Assembly (NCBI GenBank): GCA_036244855.1
Contig: BQKZ01001293.1
Span: 75,588-121,629 of the forward strand
DNA: 46,042 nucleotides
Source: Temnopleurus reevesii
Taxonomy: Eukaryota > Echinodermata > Echinoidea > Temnopleuroida > Temnopleuridae
Reading direction: 5' to 3'
Shown: one piece after another, positions 21,748 to 33,000 of the stretch
How positions within the stretch are numbered: the stretch's first letter is position 1
Layout: the number at the start of each line of letters is the position of its first letter
Notes under the pieces: generated by a model
Database searches by the model: none
What the model was told of the DNA's origin: nothing
Seen by the model: only the letters and a program-made list of their open reading frames with translations
Program-made: the position numbers and the translations under genes

Positions 21748-22166
21748 CCTGACATTTCCAAAAGAAGAAATTACATGTGTTAATACTCGGTTTTTATACA
21801 CGATTCCTTGACACCAATCGGTTCATCTTTTCCTCAACTTCAAGACTTGTTGAAATTTCGTGCACTTCAGCCATCCTTGTTCACTATGATTAATTATGTG
21901 ATATAATAATTATTTATTATCACATTTTTCTGCATTATTTTAAAATATTTATATATAATTAGGTAAAATGAATATTTTGTTAATGAATAACTATTATTAT
22001 AAAATATTTTTAAGGATAAAATGATAATTTGAAAAAAGAATACACGATCGAGGTGAACACTTTAGGGGAGTCAGAAAAGAAAACATAGCTAGGTACGGTA
22101 CGGGTGCATTAACTTTGCATTCTAAAATAGCAGCGCCAGGAAGATTTAAAAAAACTCGCAAAGAAG
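21748..22166. promoter_or_regulatory. Bidirectional intergenic promoter region, DCLRE1A/WDR91
   Basis: About 420 bp separate the divergent start codons, so both promoters must lie here unless far upstream leader exons exist. The centre (about 21895-22045) is very AT-rich; the WDR91 side has a more mixed GGTACGGTACGGG patch and no obvious TATA box. Shared regulation is inferred from the spacing only. Confidence 0.55.
21791..21818 (-). promoter_or_regulatory. Candidate TATA box and CCAAT motif for DCLRE1A
   Basis: On the minus strand TATAAAAA (21798-21791) lies about 45 bp upstream of the ATG, with an inverted CCAAT (ATTGG, 21818-21814) about 15 bp further upstream. The spacing suits a core promoter with a very short 5' leader. 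An alternative is a 5' UTR intron ending at the pyrimidine-rich TGTCAG just before the ATG. Confidence 0.4.
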
Positions 22167-22289
22167 ATGTCGGAATCTGTTCAACGAATGGATGAACTCA
22201 TCAGAGATTACTTGCTTTATCGTGGTCTCACCAGCTCACTGAAGAGTTTCGATGCAGAATTGAAAAATGACAAAGACAAGGGATTTCGG
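22167..22289 (+). CDS. WDR91: WDR91 exon 1 (LisH-like N-terminus)
   Basis: Encodes [20 protein letters not shown] and on to DKDKGFR, 41 codons, ending phase 0 at a GTGAGT donor. The ATG context is AAG-ATG-T. The match to the vertebrate WDR91 N-terminus (DEL-REYLLFRG, DAEIK, KGFRV) supports this start. Confidence 0.92.
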
Positions 22290-24005
22290 GTGAGTCATTT
22301 CAATCAATTCAATTCATTTCTTGCCATTCTCGAATCTCGTTCAGCAACTGAAATGACATTGACAATTGACAGTCTTTACCTTTTTTGGGGGACAGGTTAA
22401 CGTTAATGATAAAGGTGCTCTGGCACGAAATTTGAATAAAATTATTTTGTGGTTCACTTATTGTCAGCGGCCGGGAATCTCCTTGATCTTGCTCTCCATA
22501 GACATAGGCCCGTATTCCGATAGCGAGGTTTAAGTTAACCCTGGTCTAAACCTGTGGTTTAAGTATGGATAGCCAAATGAGGCTTGAATCTATAACAGTC
22601 GATGTTTGATTTACCAGCTCATTTAGCACTCATGTTATTCAAAACTGTCTCGGAATAAAAACTTCAATAGTTTTCTACATTATTAGAGCATGGAAAAAGA
22701 GAGCAGTTAACATAAAAATTATTCATTGAGAATGAAGGTTTGGCACTTTTGGCTACCCATACTTAAACCACAGGTTTAGACCAGGGTTAACTTAAACCTC
22801 GCTATCGGAATACGGGCCTTTGTGTATAAAACTGTTAAAGAAGAAAGTTGTAGTAATAATAAGTTCCAGTTGTAGTTCCAAGAGGACCTTTCCGGAAGTG
22901 ATGAACACAAGGTACAAGGTACAAGGAAAGTTAGAGGAGTGGTTTACTGAATATCACCTTTTTCACGAGATCGAGAATGCCCATTTATTTTGCTGATGAT
23001 TGATATCTGCCCGGGCCCAGGTTCAAACACTTAGATTTTCCTAAAAATAGGCCTAACTGAGTAACTGTAAATTTAGTTGTATTAAAGAAGAATTTGAACT
23101 TTTTTCTGGGTATTTATATGGTGCTGTCACATTAATTCGCGCATCATATTAATTCGTACATCTTATGAATTTCTACAAAATCGATGAAATATTGCAAAGG
23201 TAACATCACCATCGTAAAGAGCGTTGTTTATTTGCCCAAATTGGAAATTTTCTTAGCAAAAGGACCAAAAACAATGAAAATATTGCCAAAAGATCGGCAG
23301 ATTTGCTTGCATTTGCAGAAAAACACGGGTCTCGCGACACTGAAGTGAATCCTTCCAATTTTCAGACAGAAATCATCAAATTTGTAAGTAAGCAGACATA
23401 CCATTCGATTCCTTGATATTTTGTGGTCAAGCTACTGTAAATTTTGCATCTTAGATGGAAGCAATTTTATGGTAAATCTTGTTCAAAACGGGGCCTGCGA
23501 ATTAATATGACACAGTTTGTTGACAATTCTCGCCATTTTCCAGCATGGAGCGATGCGATCGTTTCGTCAATAGAACTTTGATATCGCGATATCTCCGTGA
23601 TTCTTTCGTGGATTAATTTTATTTTTGGAAATATTTGAAGCCTAAAATATCTAGTTTCATTTCATGCCAGTATTTTAGAAAATAATGTTGTATTTCACAA
23701 GATATATTTTGCAAAGTACCACGATAAAAAAATGCTTTAGAAAACGTATGCGAATTAATGTGACCCCATCATAAGTGAATTAATAACACAAATAATTGAA
23801 ACTCAACACTGTGTGGATATTGCATTGACATTAATGTAGGTATCACCATCAGTATCAGTAACTTTTGGCGAATGTTGAAAAAAATGATGTTACATGTAAC
23901 TTCTTGATGTGTCTTGGCTATATCCCTTATAAATGTAAACAGTTGAGCATTAATAATATGTAGAAGTTAGAACAATTGGTTGTTTGTTGCGTATTACACG
24001 ATTAA

Positions 24006-24036
<31 letters not shown>

Positions 24037-27000
24037 TGTTTCATTTGTGAGTACAGGCAGACAAGATCCTGGAGCAACTTTTAGGGTTCATCTCGACCTT
24101 TGACCTCCTTGGACTAAAGAGCTACTGGGAGCATTTGGAGAGGAGAATCTTTTCTCACTTGGAGTACACCCATGCTCACAACGTGAACAAATTACGGATT
24201 AGTATTTTGAGGTAGGAATGATTTAAAAGTGTATTCTTGTGGATTTTATGCCCCAGTCACATAGAGGCCCGCAACACGATTCAACACAACATTTTTTTTC
24301 CAGTTTTTCTGCGAACAAAGAGATGTATTGAATCATGTTCAGTTAGGGCCTCAATTTGACTGGGGCATTACATGTACTTGGGTAATGTTTCAAGCTTGTT
24401 GCCATCGACCCGGCTATCTTCCCCCAAGTCACCACACGGAAAACGAGAAGGAACACCCACAAGTTCCAACGTCAACTCATCAAACGCGACGTCCACAGAT
24501 ATAGCTTCTTCCCACGCACAATCCAGGATTGGAACAATTTAACGATCGACATCTCAACAATCAATTCCTTGGACTCTTTCAAATCAAAATTAAAGAATCA
24601 AAATGCCCAGTAAATAGCATCAGTCTTGCTAGGCGTTCTCATCAAAATAAATCCAAGAAGTTGGCGGAGTACAGCTAGTCTGCATATGCCGACTCAACCA
24701 AGACAAGACAAGACAAGAGGCAGGTTTACTAAAAGATGCAAATTTTCTGCATTCTTTATACACAAAAGTTGTTCTTGACAAATCCTTGGAGCCAGAGTAT
24801 TTCTTGACGTATCAACAAGGTGTGAACATGCAAACTGAATTCCAAGTATTATAATTCAATTGTTACTACATTGTAAATGAATAACGATAACTGCTGAAAT
24901 TTCTTATCCGATAATGGAGAGCTGTGGAGTAAAATGTAACATTGTAAATGGTTAGAGGAATACCACTTAACTACGTTTGCGGAAAGAGACATGCATACAA
25001 TGTCTGTTTGAATCTATTAGTAAACTGACCCGTGTGACCAATTAAAAAAGAATCTTAAATTGACTAATTAAAATAAATCTCAAAACTTAAAGTCAGTCCG
25101 TCATGATCAGCATGACTTCCGGTTAGGAGCCAAACTGTCCGCTGCCATTTTGATTGCGAAGATTGCCGAGCAGAAAAACCCTGTTTTTTTTTTACCTTGA
25201 ATAGCGATTGAGCAAGCTTTATTTCGCGAGTTCACAGCTCGGTAGTCGCAAACGTATGTGTTCCGCATGTTTTTAGAAACAATCAAAGCCAAAGAGGGGA
25301 CAAATCAAAATACACACAACGACAACAAGCATAGGAAAGTCGTACAAAGTGTTCCGAGTTTCTGAGCTTGGCAAGGTGCGTAAGCAAGGAAATGTTTAAA
25401 TATCGTTGTAGCCAATACGCAACACGCCGTCCGTTCGCGCTCGCAACCGGAAGTCCTGTCGATCATGACGGACTGACTTTAATTATTGCAGTGCAATTTT
25501 TTTTTTTTAATAATTAGACCATTTTCGCACTGTATTATTCATAAATTTGAATAAATCTGCAAGTTGCCGGAATTATTTTGTATTCATTACAGGCTCTATG
25601 TGGTGAATGCTATCCAGTCAAATAGAACAGACAAAGTCACAGAGTTCTTTGAGAAGCTCATTCCAGAAATTCAAAGCCAAGTAGAATGGAAAGAATGGTT
25701 TGGTAAGTGAACTATTCAGCAGATTTTTCTTCATAATTCTCTTGGAACTGAAGAATGCATTGATTTTGTGCTGTAAGTGTGCGCTAAAGATTGGATCAAT
25801 GATCTTACTATTGCTTTTTCGAGGACAAAAATTAGCATCGTCATTAAAAGTTGGATACACAAATTTATTTGAATAGAAAAAAAAGCAAACTAGGTCTACA
25901 TTATCTACATTGTCTATGTTATGCTACCAAATGCATGTGAATAATCTTTTAGTCCTTTATAAAGTCCAAATGGGTTCAGTGAAAAGAGATTTTCCCAATT
26001 AAAAAAAGGTTAAATTTCAAGCAAGAAGTTAGTTGTAATTAATTACATTTATAATATGAGGTATGCCTTATGCAGTGATGTAATGTTTTTTTTTAATTTT
26101 CTATTTGTTTCAGTGTTGCCCTATGTGAGGAATCCAGAGCAGAGTCCAATATTNATCATATTTTTCTTCATCGACTGATAGCAAATTAATTCCAGGGTTT
26201 CATTCCACTTTAACTACGTTTGCGGAAAGAGACATGCATACACTGTCTGTTTGAATCTGTTAGTAAACTGAAAAAGAATCTCAAATTGACTAATTAAAAT
26301 AAAATCTCAAAACTTAATTATTGCAGTGAATTTTTTTTTAACAATTACACCATTTTGGCACTGTATTATTCGTAAATTTGAATAAATCTGCAAGTTGCCG
26401 AAACTATTTTGTATTCATTACAGACTGTATGTGGTGAATGCTATCCAGTCAAACAGAACAGACAAAGTCACAGAGTTTTTCGAGAAGCTCATTCCGGAAA
26501 TTCAAAGCCAAATAGAATGGAAAGAATGGTTCGGTAAGTGAAATATTCTGCAGATATTTCTTCATTATTCTTAAATATTGTTTCACTGTAAATCACATAT
26601 TAATCAAAACTTTTGGGACTGCAGAATGCATTGATTTTGTGCTGTAAGCGTGAGCTAAAGATCGGATCAATGATCTTACCATGGATTTTTCTAGGACATA
26701 AATCAGTATCGGCGTCGAAAATTAGATTAAAAAATGATTTACAGAGAAAAAACAAACAAGCAAAGTATATATTATCTATATTGTCCATGTTATGCTTCCA
26801 AATGCATGTGAATATAAATTTCAAAGTACTTTTAAAAGTTCAAATTGGTTCAATAAAAGAAATTTTCTCATTCTAAAAAGTTAAATTTCAGACCTGAAAT
26901 TGGTTGCAATGAATTACATTTGATTTATAAATGATATGAGGTACGCATTTTTAAGTGATATAATTGATTTTGTTTGTTCTCTATTTGTTTCAGTGTTGCC

Positions 27001-30000
27001 CTATGTGAGGAATCCTGAACAGAGTCCCACATTTTCCCTCTACTTCAGCAAACAGTGGGAAGAAACACTGAAGATATCGCTCCATAACTTCCTTAGTATC
27101 ATCTTCCAGTCGATGCATATCCTTTAAAAAAAAGAGAAGAAGTCGGGTAGTAAGAATTTAGGTCTAGCATTGTTTTTAAGATTGAGTTTAGGTTTTTTTA
27201 AAAATAAACTTTAGTTGTGGTAAAGAAATTGGCATTGTTGTCCTTCCCTCCATTGACTTGCGTTCGTTTATTTGGCGGCCGGGAACCGCATTGATATCCA
27301 TACACTATGTACACAAAATAGATGTGCATGGGACTAGAGAGGTGGCTTATTTTATGATTTAACAAAAAGAATTAAATAGAAATAGATAATTGTTAGAAGA
27401 ACATTGTAAAGCAATATTGTTTTAAAAAAACTTTTAAACAAGACAAAGGTTTTGATAACACATTTGTGTTTGGGGAGGGGAAAGTATTGAAAGGAACACC
27501 ATGGGTGGGAATTGAACGACAGTGTTTGGAAATTTGCCATTTTGGAACAATTATACTGGTATTGCCATGTGATATCACTTGATAGAAGCTATATGATAGG
27601 GAGAATTGACATCTGATAGCTTTCAGTGTTTTTCCCTCCATTTTTTGCAGGGGGGGGGGGNNNNNNNNNNNNNNNNNNNNNNNNNNNNNNNNNNNNNNNN
27701 NNNNNNNNNGGGGGGGGGGGGGTGTGGGATTAAAGTATTAAAGCATTTACCTCTTTTTTAGAGTGTGGGAATGTGATTGCATCTTGCCTTTCAATGTGTA
27801 GCATGATTCATCATTAGCTCTTTGTAATTTATAACCTTAACTTCTGTGCACCTCTCCCCATCCTGCTGAGCTTTGATGCCGAGCATCAGAAGATTCTTGA
27901 ACTACAGGAGGAGAACGCTAAACTTCAAGAACAAGTTATCAAGCTTACGGACCAGGTGGCCAAGTATGAGGATCAGCTAGGCAGACTACAAGAACAGGTC
28001 AGTACAAGTATCACAAATATTAATTCTATGATGGGTGTGAATTGGTAGGAGAATTGTTGAATAATGCTTACCTTTAAGAACAAGTTGTCATAAGCTAATG
28101 GATGATGACGATGACTGTAGCAAAGTACGAGGACCAGATAGGTATACTACAAGAACAGGTCAGTAACACTTCAATAGCTTCCACCTGTAATGCAATTTAC
28201 AAAGTTTTGTTGTTTTATTCTTCCAGATGTTAAAGGTCCACTTTTATGACAATATATGTTGACTTGTGGTGATCTATGCTACCCTTACCATCACCTTTGT
28301 GAGTGAGAGAGCTCCCAAATGTTTCCCATATATTTTATAATAATTTTTCTTTTTATTTTAGAGAGACATTTTGGGAATGCCCCTAAAAATTCTCTTCATA
28401 TGCAAAGTACTGTATATGAGGTCATATACAGTACTATGCATATGAAGAGAATTTTTAGGGGGCATTTGTGGAAATCCCTTGGAGGGGAACTTATTTGATT
28501 TTAATACAAAAGATATTAAGATGTAATTACACCTGACATGAACATACTTGAAATCTTTCCTCATTATGTCTTATGTTAATTGGGAAATATTTACAACTGG
28601 CCATTATTAAGAGAGGTTAACTTTGTGAACAATGAAGATGGAATGCAATTACTGCTCAACAGAGTATCAAGTGAATGTTTCCACAATTCTATCAATAGAA
28701 ACAAGAGGCTCAATGGTGGAATGATTCAAGGTATGTTCACGTCAGGTGAAAGTACGTCCTAATATCCTTTGTAAAAAAAATAAGTTCCCCTTCAAGGGAT
28801 TGCCACAAATGCTGCTAAACATTCTATTCATATGCATAGTACTGTATATGACCTCATATACAGTACTATGCATATGAATAGAACTTTTAGGAGCGTTCCC
28901 AAATTGGCTCACTAAAATATAAAGAAAAATTATTATAAAATATATGGGACACATTTGGGAGCTCTCTCACTCACAAGGTTAATGGTAAGAGTAGCATAGA
29001 TCACCACAAGTCAACATGCATTGTCATAAAAGTGGACCTTTAACATAGAAATCTGTCCCAGAGAAGATAACTTTATTAATATTGTCATAATTATTATTAT
29101 TACAGATTAGACAGGTTCCTGCGTCATTGCATCACGATTCCAGCTTGTCCCCAGACACTTCTGATCACTCCAACAGTTCTGGAATAGGGTAAGTTACAAA
29201 AAATAAGTAAAGGGTACAAAATTCGATGAAGGATATGTTCGTTTTTTTTTTATCTGCTTCATGGGGAATTATAAAAATCTACATAATACTTATCAAATGT
29301 GCTTTCTCATATGCTTGATAAATGGGTACCCAAGTGAACAGAATTCGGTGAACAATTCATATTCTATAATGCTTCACACCTGTCTCCTTGGAAACCATTT
29401 TTATTTACCATTGTCATCTATCTGTAGCACAAATTTATAAAAAGTTACACGCATCTCTAGGAATTCCAGCATCTTCTTTAATTGCCAATTCTTGCAAATA
29501 ATAAAAATAGTGTGCCATAGAAGACAGGTGGATGAATGCATCTATTGAACCTCTTTTCAATGATAATGTGCAGAAATTAGAGATTTATANCAAGAACAAG
29601 TTATCAAGCTTACGGACCAGGTGGCCAAGTATGAGGATCAGCTAGGCAGACTACAAGAACAGGTCAGTACAAGTATCACAAATATTAATTCTATGATGGG
29701 TGTGAATTGGTAGGAGAATTTTCAAATGATATGCTAACTTTTAAGAACAATTTTTTTTTTATTTGAATAAACTTTTGAGAACAAGTTGATATAAGCGAAT
29801 TGATTAATGGATGATGATGATGACTGTAGCAAAGCACAAGGACCAGTTAGGTATACTCGAGAAAAGGTCAGTAACACTTCAATAGCTTCCACCTGTAATG
29901 CAATTTACAAAGTTTTGTTGTTGTATTCTTCCAGATGTTAACATGAAAAAAATCTGTCCCAGAAGAAGATAACTTTATTAATATTGTAATAATTATTATT

Positions 30001-33000
30001 ATTATCATTATTACTACAGATGAGGCAGGTTCCTGCGTCATTGCATCAAGATTCCAACCTGTCCCCTGACACTTCTGATCATTCCAACAGTTCTGGAATA
30101 GGGTAAGTTAGAAAAAATAAGTAAAGGGTACAAAATTTGATGAAGGATATGTTCGTTTTTATCTGCTTCATGGGGAATTATTTTTTTCGTTTTTCGTTTT
30201 CGTTCATATCCATGCAAGTTTATGTTAAATTGTAATTGTTATGATTTGAGTGAAAAATTAAAAAAAAATCTGAATCTGAAATCTGAATCAAAATCCACAT
30301 AATACTTATCAAATGTGCTTTCTCATATGCTAATAATAATAATACTAATTACATTAATAAGGCGCTTTATACGGGTGTTTCAAAACTTGATAAATGGGTA
30401 CCTAAGTGAATAGAATTCGGTGAACAATTCATAGAGCAGACCAATACCATACTGATTCACACCTGTCTCCTTGGAAACCCTTTTTTTTTCATTTACCGTT
30501 GTCATCTATCTGTAGCACAAATTTATTTAAAAAATACACACGTCTCTAGGAATTCGAGCATCTTCTTTAATTGCCAATTCTTGCAAATAATAAAAAAAAA
30601 TGTGCCATAGAAGACAAGTGGATGAATGCATATATTAAACCTCTTTTCAACTATAATGTGTAGAAATTAGAGATTTATATTTTTATGAACCATAAGACTT
30701 GTTGATCAGCAACACTGGGTTGATCAGAGACAAAACTTTAAATTTTTTTTAAATCCACTTTTATTGTACAGTACTTGCTTCTTTTTTGTTTTCTTTCTTT
30801 AAAAAAAAAATACTTTTCACAGATTTAACGGCCTGTCTCAGAGCAGTGTGTATAATGGGATAAGTCTCTTCAGAAAGAATTTGTAAAAGATCTTAGTTTA
30901 GCCCGTGTTCACCCCATTATCCCTGTTTTCCCTGTTCTATGCATTGTTCCTTCTATCTAATTTTTCCAGGGAATCACAGGGACCTCCATTGAAAAGCGCT
31001 CTCAAAGGCACCTCCAAGAAATCCCCATCTCCTCTCATCGGTCGAAAACCCCTATCATCCTCGTCATCAAGCCCAGCCACTGTGGGATCCAAGTCCATCA
31101 CGTCGGTGCCCCAGGGCGTCAGGGGCGCGTTCTCGGCCCTTTTAGGACCAAAGAAGGCCCAGGACCAGTCCCAGCAGCAGGGATCCAGGTCCAAGGATGG
31201 CCCAGGCGGAGGTGGTGCTAAGAAAAACCAGGATCAGTCGAAGGCCAAAGATGGAGGTGGCGGGGTCAGTGGAGGTGGTGGTGTCAGTGGTGGTGGTGGT
31301 GGTGGTGGAGGAGGAAAGAAGGTGGACTTTGCATCAAATTCTCCCACCCATCAACCTGCCCAGTCCAGCTCCCAGAATCAGGTACCATAAAGTTTAGGGA
31401 TATTGTATTTGTATTGACATGAAAATGTCCAATTGGACTGTTTGAAAAAACAAGATTGGAGCATAACTCGAAGTTTTTAGAATGAATGTTGACTTTAAAG
31501 TTTAAGCACTGTTTAGGACATTGCAACTGAGGCTTACTTCATTTTGAGCAAGCACCATAAAACCCTAGCAGAGGCAGAAACCAGCCCTATACAAGAGGTA
31601 ATCATCATAAATAACAAAAAAAAAAAAAAATGTGAAAAAAAAGAATAAAAAAAAAAAATTAAAAAAAAATAGAATAATAATAAAAAAAAGAAAATTTAAA
31701 GACAATCCAAAAAATTTTAACAAAAAAAAAAAAATTAAAATTTAAAGGAATAAAAAAAAAATAAAAAATAATAAAAATATTAAAAAAAATTAAAATTAAT
31801 TACCATCATCTCTGAGTAAATTCTTTTAATTTTTACATGATCAGATACGGCTTCAGCAGCAGCAGCAACAGACTTATGATAAGCAGAGGCAGGAACTCTT
31901 CTCAAAGACATCAGGCCAAGCGCCAAAAGCTGCTGAAAAGGCACCTGTGTTTGGAAGGTATGTGCCCGGCAGGGGGTGTGGTTTTGTATATAAGGAACAT
32001 GGGTCACTCATTCTTTGACTATTTAGCGCTTATGTTCTAGATGCTGGAAACTGTGTGTTTCGTGAAATTAAGGATATGAGATGAGGAATGATTTTGGGCA
32101 GTTTAGGTGCTAATTGATGAAATATTCTATTTATTTGTCTTTCTTTGGTATAATTTGACTTGATATTGTTGATATGTTACTCATGTATGTAAGCTCCATT
32201 CCGTTTGTGAATAAATTGCATGTCTTATTTTTCGTGTGTGATGGAGGTTATACTCTCTGCCATTACGTAGCTCAATTCTATCTTATTAGATCAAATTTTG
32301 CATTGTCATACTTTAGAAACACTCAGGTTAATTTTCATTGATCTTTAAGTAAACAAATTCTCACATTGCTCTGATTCAATTATAACCCTCTATATAGACA
32401 GATTAGACAGATTTCCTACATTAGACACTCTGAATTAGATAATGTGAATGGGTAATTAATTGGCTGTTTCTCTCACATTTGCTGGCAGTAGTATGAAGGA
32501 GGCAGAGTTATCAAGTATTGTCGACATCAATAAACCTGAACCAAGCCAGGCCTCTCCAACACATAAACCTCAGGCTCTAAGTGCATCAAACAAGAAGGCA
32601 TCCCCAAACTCAACATTTTATCCTGGTAAGCATGGATTTCATTTTTATTCCCTATTTCATTTTAATTGGATATTTAAACATGATTATCAAGTTAAAATTC
32701 ATCCTACTGATAGAAATTAAGCATAACGTGCCTCGCGTTTCACCTTTGCTAATTTGTCGATTGAGATTTACTGTATTACTAATCATGACACTTCATTATA
32801 ATTGATCATCTTAGAACATCATAGCTTTAGAATACAAAAGAATGCTATCTTTAGCAAGAATTTCATACACAAAGTGCTTCATTTTTCCCAGGGTTGTGTT
32901 TCATAAAACTATTTGATGACCCTATCTTTGGTGCTATCTAAGGGACATAGGGGTCATTCAGTGTAGGAAAGAGTCACCAATCATGCGAAGAGCTGCGCAT

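Noticed and set aside
21748..21801. Upstream in-frame extension of DCLRE1A
   Set aside because: The extension begins with GTG, not ATG, and overlaps the TATA-like motif; ATG at 21747 has a strong context.
27100..27126. Premature stop in WDR91 (reads SMHIL then stop)
   Set aside because: Explained by the AT-AC intron starting at 27117; splicing restores the conserved sequence.
31197..31397. Alternative frame with a Val-rich run in WDR91 exon 7
   Set aside because: Frame-shifted reading of the (GGT)n segment; the Gly-rich frame is the one that joins exons 6 and 8.
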